Shown piece after piece: positions 1 through 5,920 of a stretch of 6,330 bases of DNA (the stretch's first letter is position 1; each line of letters starts with the position of its first letter). Both the position numbers and the translations under genes were made by a program. This DNA comes from Phycisphaeraceae bacterium (lineage in GTDB: Bacteria; Planctomycetota; Phycisphaerae; Phycisphaerales; Phycisphaeraceae): NCBI GenBank assembly GCA_029260675.1, contig JAJDCV010000214.1, forward strand, positions 1-6,330. Reading direction: 5' to 3'. The notes under the pieces were generated by a model, which made no database searches, had not been told where the DNA came from, and saw only the letters and a list, made by a program, of their open reading frames with translations.

Positions 1-1
1 T

Positions 2-517
2 GCAAGCGCGGTCCCGGTCCAGGTCGGGACACCGGTCGGGCTGGACGTCGAGCTTTTTGGAATCGGCAACGATACGTATGTCGGGCCGGTTAGCCACAGC
101 CTGGGGGGCAACGGGAGCTGGAATAGTACGGGGGATGTTAATTTCCGAAGTGCCAGGCTGCCGATCAGCTTGTCCCTGGCGATGGAGTTCGTGTTCAACA
201 CGGCCCCGGTGATGGGCATCGGTGGGTTCATGAACTACGCGCCCGGTTTTGGGCCCGTACTTATTGAAGCCTATGACGCCGGCGGAACACTGCTGGAGAG
301 CCACACCATATCGACGGTCGCGCCGATCAGCACGCCCGGCGCGCTTAACGATGGGGCGTTCCGTGGGATCCTGCGGGGGACCGGCGACATCACCCGGTTC
401 CGAGTCTCCGGCGGTTTTGCCGTGATTGACAACCTGACCTTTACAGGTGTGCCCGAGCCGGCATCGTTTGCCATGTTAACTATCGGCGCGGCTGTCATCG
501 GAATCAAACGTCGATAA
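2..517 (+). CDS. PEP-CTERM sorting domain protein, N-terminally truncated by the window edge
   Basis: The reading frame is open from base 2 to the TAA at 515-517, giving 171 visible residues; the start and signal peptide lie left of the window. A TTG at 170 could be taken as a start, but the frame continues upstream with similar beta-rich, Gly/Val-rich sequence, so it is internal. The C-terminus (449-514) is a PEP-CTERM tail: VPEPAS, a short hydrophobic run, then KRR. The preceding region has a GIGGFMNY segment, an ISTPGALNDGAFRGI segment and IDNLTF just before the tail. From memory, this arrangement occurs in secreted PEP-CTERM proteins with a beta-sandwich ectodomain; no enzymatic motif is visible. 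By family knowledge the protein would be exported by Sec and its tail recognised by an exosortase. It is followed by a 60-bp gap and another PEP-CTERM gene. The tail assignment is firm; the ectodomain role is unknown. Confidence 0.9.
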   Translation, partial: ASAVPVQVGTPVGLDVELFGIGNDTYVGPVSHSLGGNGSWNSTGDVNFRSARLPISLSLAMEFVFNTAPVMGIGGFMNYAPGFGPVLIEAYDAGGTLLESHTISTVAPISTPGALNDGAFRGILRGTGDITRFRVSGGFAVIDNLTFTGVPEPASFAMLTIGAAVIGIKRR

Positions 518-566
518 GGACGAGATCGAAGCACTCATTCATTGTTCTCAAACATACTACAGATTT

Positions 567-570
567 AGGA
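567..570 (+). promoter_or_regulatory. Ribosome binding site (AGGA) supporting a GTG start
   Basis: AGGA lies 7 bases upstream of the GTG at 578. An in-frame TAG at 566-568 rules out any earlier start. The next in-frame Met is far into the protein (in the GFGMG segment), and starting there would remove the signal peptide. Together these fix GTG 578 as the start. Confidence 0.7.
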
Positions 571-577
571 AAGACTC

Positions 578-1246
578 GTGACTACCAAACAACGACTCAG
601 TATCGCCGGTGCGACAGCTCTGGGTTTTTCGTGTGGCGGTACATTACAGGCAGGCGAAATCACAGCTTTTACCTGGTCGTCCGGCATCGCATCGGTGGCG
701 GGCGTGACCATTGTGACTCCCCCAGACCCTAACAACGACGACGTGGTCGGCGGGTCGCTTAATGAACTCTGGATTACCCAGAAGGATTACAACGGCATCG
801 GTCCAGTTGATATCGAGTTTACCGTCATCCCTACGGGCGGCGTTACGGAGTACACCATTATCGAGGGCGTTAACAACGGCACGGGTCTTGATTTTAGCCA
901 GTATCAGGTCCAGTTGGGATTTGGGATGGGGTCCGACTTTGTCCTGTCTACGCCGGGCGATGGGCTGGACTTTGACGAGCCGGATTTCAACACACCGGCA
1001 TCGTTCACGCCCTTCTTCTCTAGCCCCTCATATCCTTCGGAGGACGAGATACTAGCGACCGGTGGTGTGTTCCCCGCGGGCTCGTTCACGCTCCCGTACT
1101 TCATCTTCTCCGTCGATGTGCCCGACGGCTTCAGCAAGTTCACGCTCCGTCAGTTCCCCACGGCCGTGCCGGAACCGATGTCGGCTTCCATGCTGACGAT
1201 GCTCGGCGTGGGCGCTCTGACACGCAGGGCAAGGAGGCGGTCGTAA
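578..1246 (+). CDS. PEP-CTERM sorting domain protein, family A copy 1
   Basis: This 222-residue secreted protein starts at GTG. Residues 1-25 form a signal peptide (KQR, a hydrophobic core, probable cleavage after LQA). The mature part begins GEIT and holds PNNDDV, TQKDYNGIGPVD, NGTGLDFSQY, GDGLDFDEPD and FSVDVPDG. It is rich in Asp, Gly and aromatic residues and has no recognisable catalytic motif. Residues 197-222 are the PEP-CTERM tail (VPEPMS, hydrophobic stretch, RRARRRS); Met in place of the usual Ala/Gly after PEP is slightly unusual. The protein is about 60% identical by eye, almost without gaps, to the product of 3750-4427, so both belong to one family. Expected fate is Sec export and exosortase processing. 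The acidic DGLDFD-type patches could bind calcium or sugars, but that is speculation. The 105-bp gap that follows leaves room for a separate promoter for the next gene. Confidence 0.93.
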   Translation: MTTKQRLSIAGATALGFSCGGTLQAGEITAFTWSSGIASVAGVTIVTPPDPNNDDVVGGSLNELWITQKDYNGIGPVDIEFTVIPTGGVTEYTIIEGVNNGTGLDFSQYQVQLGFGMGSDFVLSTPGDGLDFDEPDFNTPASFTPFFSSPSYPSEDEILATGGVFPAGSFTLPYFIFSVDVPDGFSKFTLRQFPTAVPEPMSASMLTMLGVGALTRRARRRS

Positions 1247-1288
1247 TACACAACACATTCGTTACACCAAATGTCCGAGCGGCGCCTA

Positions 1289-1345
1289 ATGGCAGCCATC
1301 TAATCACGATAAAAGTTCAATTTCATAAATCATTAATAAAGGTTA
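1289..1345 (+). promoter_or_regulatory. Intergenic leader: small dyad followed by an AT-rich stretch, possible promoter region
   Basis: The 105-bp gap 1247-1351 is the longest in the array. It holds a perfect 11-base dyad ATGGCAGCCAT at 1289-1299, then a strikingly AT-rich stretch (about 1308-1340) running into the ribosome site AAAGG (1338-1342) of the next gene. The AT-rich segment contrasts with the GC-rich genes and could contain a promoter or an unstructured leader that helps translation start. I see no convincing -35/-10 pair with correct spacing, so promoter activity is inference. Confidence 0.3.
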
Positions 1346-1351
1346 GACATC

Positions 1352-2308
1352 ATGAAGATTCAATCCCCAACTAAATCCACACTGGCCGCAACGTTCACAT
1401 TCGGCCTGATTCAACTGATCGGTACACCACAAACTGCTGAGGCTTATCTAGGCGGGTTTGAAAGTGTGGACGGTTATGGCTCCTTCCTGACCGAAGTATC
1501 TACAAGCAACGCCGGGGCGCACGGCGCAAATGCCGGCGGCGGAACCCTCGCCACGATCCCGCTGAATACCGGGCTGTGGACCAAGCTTCAAGGTCCGGTC
1601 TACCCGGCGACTGGCACGGCTGGTGGCATAGCGTATGCCACGGGCCATCAGAATCTGGACCGCTTAAACCCCGGCACCTCGGCTCAGGCCCTGGTGATCA
1701 CCACCAACGCCGACGGCTGGGGTGCGGGTCCGCAGGAGTATTCATATTCCGTCGATACATTTGACTTGGGGGGCGCTAATCCGTTGACGACCGGTTCGGA
1801 TACGATCGACATATCCTTCTGGTCGTGTGCTCAGATTGTTGGCTCAAGCGACCCCGCCAACGGACTGGGTGCGGGAACAATCGGCGATACCGTTTCGTTC
1901 TACGACAGCAGCGGCAATCTCGGATTCAGCGTCGGCTACCGCCAGCCCGGCGTAACGACCGACTTCGCGGCCACCAACGTCGGCTCGTGGGTGCAATCGG
2001 CCGTGGCGGTGAATCCCAGCACCTATCACCGGTGGGACATCACCCTAGACCTGCTCAACGACACGGTCTCGATCGACATCTTCGAGGCAGGGACATTGAC
2101 GAGCCTGGTCTCAGGTGCGCCGTTAGTCAACAACATGAACAACTTTTCCGAGATGCGCTTTGAAAGCACCCCGGGTGTCAACAACGCCAAGATCTGGTCA
2201 CTCGACGATGTTGGAATGGCTGTTCGCCCGGTACCCGAGCCCGCGTCGTTGGGGCTGTTTGCTCTGGGGCTAGGTGCGCTGGCTAGCCGTACCAGGAGGC
2301 AACCATGA
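1352..2308 (+). CDS. PEP-CTERM sorting domain protein with a large putative jelly-roll ectodomain (family B)
   Basis: At 318 residues this is the largest protein in the window. The ATG at 1352 follows AAAGG by 9 bases. Residues 1-31 are a signal peptide ending AEA. The mature region opens YLGGFESVDGYGSF and is rich in Gly, Asn, Thr and Ser. Its second half has alternating strand-like segments: DTIDISFWS, DTVSFYDSSGNLGFSVGYR, YHRWDITLDLLNDTVSIDIFE, then WSLDDVGMAV. The 'rWdItLDLlndTvsi' pattern followed by a D-D-V strand near the end resembles LamG/concanavalin-like beta-sandwich domains, which often bind carbohydrate; this is a fold guess from pattern, not a proven match. Residues 294-318 are the PEP-CTERM tail (VPEPAS, a Leu/Gly-rich hydrophobic stretch, RTRRQP). 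Its stop codon overlaps the start of the next gene in ATGA, so the two are probably translationally coupled. No paralogue lies in this window. Confidence 0.93.
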   Translation: MKIQSPTKSTLAATFTFGLIQLIGTPQTAEAYLGGFESVDGYGSFLTEVSTSNAGAHGANAGGGTLATIPLNTGLWTKLQGPVYPATGTAGGIAYATGHQNLDRLNPGTSAQALVITTNADGWGAGPQEYSYSVDTFDLGGANPLTTGSDTIDISFWSCAQIVGSSDPANGLGAGTIGDTVSFYDSSGNLGFSVGYRQPGVTTDFAATNVGSWVQSAVAVNPSTYHRWDITLDLLNDTVSIDIFEAGTLTSLVSGAPLVNNMNNFSEMRFESTPGVNNAKIWSLDDVGMAVRPVPEPASLGLFALGLGALASRTRRQP

Positions 2309-2991
2309 CACGGTACATGCGAATTAGACTTTTCAAGCACACGGTGCTGATGGTTGCTGCGGTCCTGGCCACAGCTACGAAAGGACACGCCGCACCCGTG
2401 CCCATCCCGGGGCTGAAGCCGACCGGTGTTTCCAGTGGGATACTTTCCACCGTCCTGCCCGCATTCGCTGTGGACCCGCACTACACGCTGATCCAGGCGC
2501 TGGGTGGCTTTGGCCCCAATGCTTTCGTCGCATCGCCAAGGCCCGCCTCCTGGGTTGCCAATCAGCCATTCTCTGAATGGATTTCGCCCGACGGTATCAA
2601 CACACCGCTCTTATCCGGCCTGTATGTGTATCAGTTGCAATTCGACTTGACAGGTCTGGACCCCTCGACGGCGAGCATCTCGGGGCTGTGGACGGCGGAC
2701 GACAACTCTCGCGTGGTGCTCAACGGAAACTTTGGTGCCGGCATCATCCAAACGACAACGTTCAGCCAGTTCGACTCGTTCGCTTTCAACTCGGGATTTG
2801 TCCCGGGGATCAACACACTTGACTTCCGCGTCGGGAACGCCTTCTTCCCCGGCATCAACCTGGGCGGACCCTCCGGACTGCATGTAACTCAGTTAACGGG
2901 GGCCGCGGAACCCATCCCCGAACCGGGGTCTCTTGCCCTGTTGGCACTTGGCGTCAATTCACTACTTAAACGTAACCAGAACATCCACTGA
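2305..2991 (+). CDS. PEP-CTERM sorting domain protein (family C), coupled to the upstream gene
   Basis: This 228-residue protein starts at an ATG overlapping the upstream TGA (ATGA). A strong AGGAGG at 2294-2299, inside the end of the upstream gene, sits 5 bases before it. The signal peptide is basic (RYMRIRLFK), then hydrophobic, with cleavage near GHA (about residue 29). The ectodomain contains WISPDGIN, GLYVYQLQFDLTGLDPSTASISGLWTADDN in overlapping blocks, then VVLNG, FNSGFVPGINTLDFRVGN and GPSGLHVTQL. From memory, the 'fDLtGldPstAsisG.w.aDn...v.lNG...GfvpGiNtLdF.v.N...p.Glrv' pattern is common in secreted PEP-CTERM proteins and looks like a galactose-binding-like beta-sandwich; the ligand is unknown. 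Residues 204-228 are the tail (IPEPGS, hydrophobic stretch). Its basic end, KRNQNIH, is weaker and less Arg-rich than in its neighbours. Fifteen bases separate it from the next gene. Confidence 0.93.
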   Translation: MTRYMRIRLFKHTVLMVAAVLATATKGHAAPVPIPGLKPTGVSSGILSTVLPAFAVDPHYTLIQALGGFGPNAFVASPRPASWVANQPFSEWISPDGINTPLLSGLYVYQLQFDLTGLDPSTASISGLWTADDNSRVVLNGNFGAGIIQTTTFSQFDSFAFNSGFVPGINTLDFRVGNAFFPGINLGGPSGLHVTQLTGAAEPIPEPGSLALLALGVNSLLKRNQNIH

Positions 2992-3006
2992 CACAGGAGA
3001 ATAGCT

Positions 3007-3654
3007 ATGAAATCTTTCAACCCCCTAATTGCTACGATCGTCGTTTCCACACTGGCTCTGCAAGTATCGGCGTCCCCGGTCTCGGTCACCAGCGCGGACC
3101 TGCCCGGGTCCTGCGACCCGATGGCGGCGTTGCCAACGGTAGTTGATGAGTTGGGCACATCCGCGGCGTTCCCGGCCGACGAGCGTATCGCGGCCACGTT
3201 CTCGTTCAACAACACGGACGCCTGTGTTTCATCCAGCAGCCCACTGCTTCCCAATGTCGAGGTGCGGATCACCAACCTGACCACGGTGTCATTCACGGAC
3301 CTGCATTACGTCGCCGATCCGGGGACCGGGTTCACCAACTTCGATGGTGTGATCAACGGTTTCGAGGCGGTTCGGATCGACAACGTGGGGGTGAACCGGC
3401 CCTTGATCGGCGAGTTCGGTGGGATTCTGCCGCTGGTGTTCGAGCCCGGCGAGACCTGGCTGTTTGTCCTGGACGACTGGGGCAACGCCGCCGGCTTTGG
3501 TGCCGCGGACCTCGGCTCGATCGGCGTGCCGACCGGTGTGCCCGGCGACCTGTCGACCGGGAGCATCGTGGCGATCCCAGTGCCTGAGCCCGCGTCACTG
3601 TCCATCCTTGCCCTTGGTGCTGCTGCTATGTGCCTTAGAGGCAAGCGCTCGTAG
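3007..3654 (+). CDS. PEP-CTERM sorting domain protein (family D) with two ectodomain cysteines
   Basis: This 215-residue protein starts at an ATG preceded by AGGAGA (2995-3000). The signal peptide covers residues 1-22, cleaved after VSA. The ectodomain has cysteines at 36 and 73, which could form a disulfide after export. It then shows strand-like segments: VEVRITNLT, FTDLHYVADPGTGFTNFDG, AVRIDNVGVNRPL, FEPGETWLFVLDDW and STGSIVA. From memory, the set 'tdl.yVaDp.T.ftN.DG...iDn.G.N.PL...FePGEtW.F...d...StGSI.A' recurs in planctomycete PEP-CTERM proteins, probably as an immunoglobulin-like beta-sandwich; I cannot name an accession. Residues 192-215 are the tail (VPEPAS, hydrophobic stretch, LRGKRS). 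It lies 15 bp after the preceding gene and 95 bp before the next, so it may end a B-C-D sub-operon. A 10-base palindrome, GCGATATCGC (3654-3663), starts at the last base of its stop codon. Confidence 0.93.
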   Translation: MKSFNPLIATIVVSTLALQVSASPVSVTSADLPGSCDPMAALPTVVDELGTSAAFPADERIAATFSFNNTDACVSSSSPLLPNVEVRITNLTTVSFTDLHYVADPGTGFTNFDGVINGFEAVRIDNVGVNRPLIGEFGGILPLVFEPGETWLFVLDDWGNAAGFGAADLGSIGVPTGVPGDLSTGSIVAIPVPEPASLSILALGAAAMCLRGKRS

Positions 3655-3749
3655 CGATATCGCGGTGCGTTCGTTACCACAGCCTTGTATTGCTAGGGAT
3701 GAAACGACACCACTAACTTCAAACAATCACGTTACCAGGAGTACACACT

Positions 3750-4427
3750 ATGACCCCATCCAATACCATCTCGAAGCCCTTGCTTAGGACCGTCGCGGGA
3801 TTCTCGTTCGCTGCCATGCTGCTCGTGCCAAGCAGCTCTCTACTGGCCGGAGAAATCACACTCATCAGCTGGTTTAGTGGAGTCGGCTCGGTCGCGGGAG
3901 AATTCATCGGCCCCCTCGCAGCCCCTAACAACGACGATGTGGCCGGGCAATCGCCAAACTTCCTATTGGTGACCCAGAAGGCATACAACGCCATCGGACC
4001 GGTTGACCTGGAGTTCACCGTCGTGCCCTCGGGCGGCACCACCGAGTACTTCATGGAAGAGGGCGTCGACAACGGCACGGGGATCGACTGGAGCGGCTAC
4101 CGCCTTGAGCTTGGGTTCGGTGTGGGAGCCGATTTCGTACCGTCCACCTCGGGCGACGGGCTCGATTTCGATTTCCCCGATCAGAACTCGGGTGCCGACT
4201 TCACCACGTTCTTTTCAACTTTAACCGAGAACGAAGACGAGCTTATTGCCTCGGGTGGGTTGTTCCCCGCCGGTGCCTTTACCACGCCGCCTTTCTTCTT
4301 CTCTGTTGACGTGCCCGACGGGATCACGGCATTCACCATCCGCCAGCAGCCCATCCCCGTTCCCGAACCGGCTTCAATTGCACTGTTGGGACTTGGCGCG
4401 GTGGCTGGCGTCAGACGCCATCGATAG
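3750..4427 (+). CDS. PEP-CTERM sorting domain protein, family A copy 2
   Basis: This 225-residue protein starts at an ATG preceded by AGGAG (3737-3741). The signal peptide is long (residues 1-33, KPLLR then a hydrophobic core, cleaved near LLA before GEIT). The mature part matches the product of 578-1246 almost without gaps: PNNDDV, TQKAYNAIGPVD, TEYFMEEGVDNGTG, LGFGVGADFV, GDGLDFDFPD, FPAGAFT and FSVDVPDG are shared or nearly so. Identity is about 60% by eye over the ectodomain, while the signal peptides barely match. That suggests an old duplication with conserved mature structure. Residues 204-225 are the tail (VPEPAS, hydrophobic stretch, RRHR). Three unrelated PEP-CTERM genes separate it from its paralogue, so this is not a simple adjacent tandem copy. 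The function of the ectodomain is not recognisable. Confidence 0.94.
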   Translation: MTPSNTISKPLLRTVAGFSFAAMLLVPSSSLLAGEITLISWFSGVGSVAGEFIGPLAAPNNDDVAGQSPNFLLVTQKAYNAIGPVDLEFTVVPSGGTTEYFMEEGVDNGTGIDWSGYRLELGFGVGADFVPSTSGDGLDFDFPDQNSGADFTTFFSTLTENEDELIASGGLFPAGAFTTPPFFFSVDVPDGITAFTIRQQPIPVPEPASIALLGLGAVAGVRRHR

Positions 4428-4455
4428 AAGCATCCATACACCAGGAGAATAAATC

Positions 4456-5082
4456 ATGACACGCAATACATTCATCACACTTGTCGCACTGAGCACGAGC
4501 CTATTAGTCGCGACCGCGGCGCTGGCCCAGGGCACGGCCACGGGGCCCAGCACGGTACATCTGGCGGACAACACGGGGGTCGCCTACGCCGGCGGACCTA
4601 ACGACACGATCAACGGCCCCGCGCCCTACCCGATCGACCTGGACCCGACCGGGCCGCCCTGGCGTAAGGCTATTGTCAGCGATCCGCTTACGGGCTTTGC
4701 GGGCTTCGGCAGCTTCAACATGGTCGAGACGGTTCAAAACGTCGGCACCGAACCCTGGTTCGACTGGCACGAAGACCTGTTCGGGGGCGCCTTGGGTGTC
4801 GGATGGAATGGGGTCTTGTCCGTTACGGTGAATGGATCACCGATTACGTTCAACGAGACGATCCTCGGCAACAGCCTCTGGATCGACACATTCTCGCAAC
4901 CCGTGTTGCCCGGCGATGTGATGACAATCGATAAGACCATGATCACCACCTCGAACGTGGTCGCACCCAATGTGACACTGTTTGAGATCCTTGAGTACCC
5001 GACGCCCGAGCCGGGCAGTGCGGCGCTGATGGGCGCGGGCGTGTTGCTGCTGATCCGCCGGGTCCGGCGAGGAGCCGCATGA
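4456..5082 (+). CDS. PEP-CTERM sorting domain protein, family E copy 1
   Basis: This 208-residue protein starts at an ATG with AGGAGAA (4443-4449) upstream. It lies 28 bp after the preceding gene, so it is probably co-transcribed with it. The signal peptide covers residues 1-24 (MTRNTF, hydrophobic core, ALA), and the mature part begins QGTATGP. Conserved blocks are PIDLDPTGPPW, VETVQNVGTEPWFDWHE and VNGSPITFN, followed by LPGDVMTIDKTM and a strand leading straight into the tail. The first three blocks recur in the gene beginning at 5921. The W-DWHE motif is the most distinctive part, but no known catalytic signature includes it as far as I can tell; the protein reads as a beta-rich secreted domain. 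Residues 183-208 are a PEP-CTERM tail with Thr before PEP (TPEPGS), a Leu-rich core and a long basic end (RRVRRGAA). Confidence 0.93.
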   Translation: MTRNTFITLVALSTSLLVATAALAQGTATGPSTVHLADNTGVAYAGGPNDTINGPAPYPIDLDPTGPPWRKAIVSDPLTGFAGFGSFNMVETVQNVGTEPWFDWHEDLFGGALGVGWNGVLSVTVNGSPITFNETILGNSLWIDTFSQPVLPGDVMTIDKTMITTSNVVAPNVTLFEILEYPTPEPGSAALMGAGVLLLIRRVRRGAA

Positions 5083-5140
5083 CGCCATACGAAGCACACC
5101 AGGCAGATGTATATCGCGACTGAACAAGCACACGCACCCG

Positions 5141-5148
5141 TAAGGAGA
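5141..5148 (+). promoter_or_regulatory. Ribosome binding site that fixes the start of the 5155 gene
   Basis: TAAGGAGA, with core AAGGAG at 5142-5147, lies 7 bases before the ATG at 5155. An in-frame ATG at 5107 has no ribosome site, and using it would put 16 polar residues before the signal peptide. The site therefore selects 5155. Confidence 0.8.
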
Positions 5149-5154
5149 TCAGCT

Positions 5155-5823
5155 ATGACACGTATAAACCACACGCCGACCAAAGCCTTTGCCGCTTTCG
5201 CTCTTGCTGCGGCTCTGTTATCACAATCCGCCAGCGCAACCCACTTCGCCGGGGGTGAGATCATCTACCGCGGCGCGTTTATGGAAGGGACCACCCGTTA
5301 CCCGGCTGTGGACACGGAGATGCTTTCGATGTCACTGACCGGCAGGAGCCCGGGCGGTGAGGTCGTCCCGCTGCCCCCGTCAGGCGGCACATTCAACGTC
5401 GACAGCTTCTTCGATGTGTTTACAGAACTCCGCATCGGCGGGGGCACCTTCCAGGTCGACTCGTTCTTCGATATCACCTACCGGGTGAGCCCCGGTGGCA
5501 CGACCGGGACATGGGACACGGAGATGATCTCTATGAGTCTGACCGGCCAAGCGCCAGGCGGCCCGCCTATTGTGGTCCGCGAATCACCCACGCTGCCCTC
5601 ACCGGGCCAGATCGTGGTGACCGACCTTCCCAACGGGACGTTCCAAATCGACAGTTTCTTTGACGTCTTCACAGAGATCAGCGTCGACGGCGGGTCATTT
5701 GTCCCCGCTGAGGGCCCGATGCGGCTGGTCATGGACGCCGCCCTCCCCGAGCCCGCTACCGCGTCGTTGACCGCGCTTGGTGCGGCGGTCCTGCTGGGTA
5801 GAAGGCGGGCGATGCGTTCGTAG
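5155..5823 (+). CDS. PEP-CTERM sorting domain protein with internal duplication and three DSFFD motifs (family F)
   Basis: From the chosen start the protein has 222 residues. The signal peptide covers residues 1-28 (Ala-rich core, ASA cleavage site) and the mature part begins THFAGGEI. The ectodomain is built from two related halves. Each opens with DTEM(L/I)SMSLTG (residues 53-63 and 121-131), continues with (R/Q)(S/A)PGG, and leads to GTF(N/Q)(V/I)DSFFDVFTE (79-91 and 162-174). A third DSFFD, GTFQVDSFFDITY, sits between them at residues 98-109. Copies use different synonymous codons, which points to an old duplication kept at protein level. The Asp-rich hydrophobic repeat resembles a structural or assembly repeat more than an enzyme; that is inference. 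Residues 197-222 are the tail (LPEPAT, hydrophobic stretch, RRRAMRS). It lies 72 bp after the preceding gene and 97 bp before the next. Confidence 0.92.
   Translation: MTRINHTPTKAFAAFALAAALLSQSASATHFAGGEIIYRGAFMEGTTRYPAVDTEMLSMSLTGRSPGGEVVPLPPSGGTFNVDSFFDVFTELRIGGGTFQVDSFFDITYRVSPGGTTGTWDTEMISMSLTGQAPGGPPIVVRESPTLPSPGQIVVTDLPNGTFQIDSFFDVFTEISVDGGSFVPAEGPMRLVMDAALPEPATASLTALGAAVLLGRRRAMRS
5311..5664 (+). repeat. Internal protein-level duplication within the 5155-5823 gene
   Basis: DTEM(L/I)SMSLTG is encoded at 5311-5343 and again at 5515-5547. DSFFD is encoded at 5401-5415, 5458-5472 and 5650-5664. The DNA copies differ at several synonymous positions (for example GACAGCTTCTTCGAT against GACAGTTTCTTTGAC). 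The spacer between the two motif types is longer in the second half. Confidence 0.8.
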
Positions 5824-5845
5824 CACAAGTGTATTTGAGCCATGA

Positions 5846-5871
5846 CGGCGCCCGGCGGATCCGTGTCGCCG
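5846..5871 (+). other. Weak GC-rich hairpin in the intergenic gap
   Basis: In the 97-bp gap between the stop at 5823 and the ATG at 5921, CGGCG at 5853-5857 can pair with CGCCG at 5867-5871 around a 9-base loop. An alternative 5' arm, CGGCG, sits at 5846-5850. No T-run follows, so it is not a standard intrinsic terminator. It might be an mRNA processing or stability element, or chance in GC-rich DNA. Confidence 0.25.
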
Positions 5872-5920
5872 CCCGGAATGAATGAAATAAGAAAGTAGCG
5901 TTTCACGAAAGGAACGAGCC

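Noticed and set aside
170..172. TTG as a start for the first gene
   Set aside because: The frame is open to the left edge with similar composition, and starting here would leave an exosortase substrate without a signal peptide.
3654..3663. Palindrome GCGATATCGC at the end of gene D
   Set aside because: It is short, overlaps the stop codon, has no loop or T-run, and could be chance; not called as a terminator or operator.
5107..5154. Upstream in-frame ATG for the repeat protein
   Set aside because: It lacks a ribosome site and would place a polar extension before an otherwise standard signal peptide; ATG 5155 has AAGGAG at good spacing.
271..5906. Long antisense open frames (for example 2026-2481, 3306-3680, 4181-4441, 5478-5906), several sharing a DAGSGTG-like motif
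   Set aside because: The shared motif is the reverse-strand reading of the VPEPAS codons, not a real protein family. These frames lie inside well-supported + strand genes and result from GC-rich codon use.
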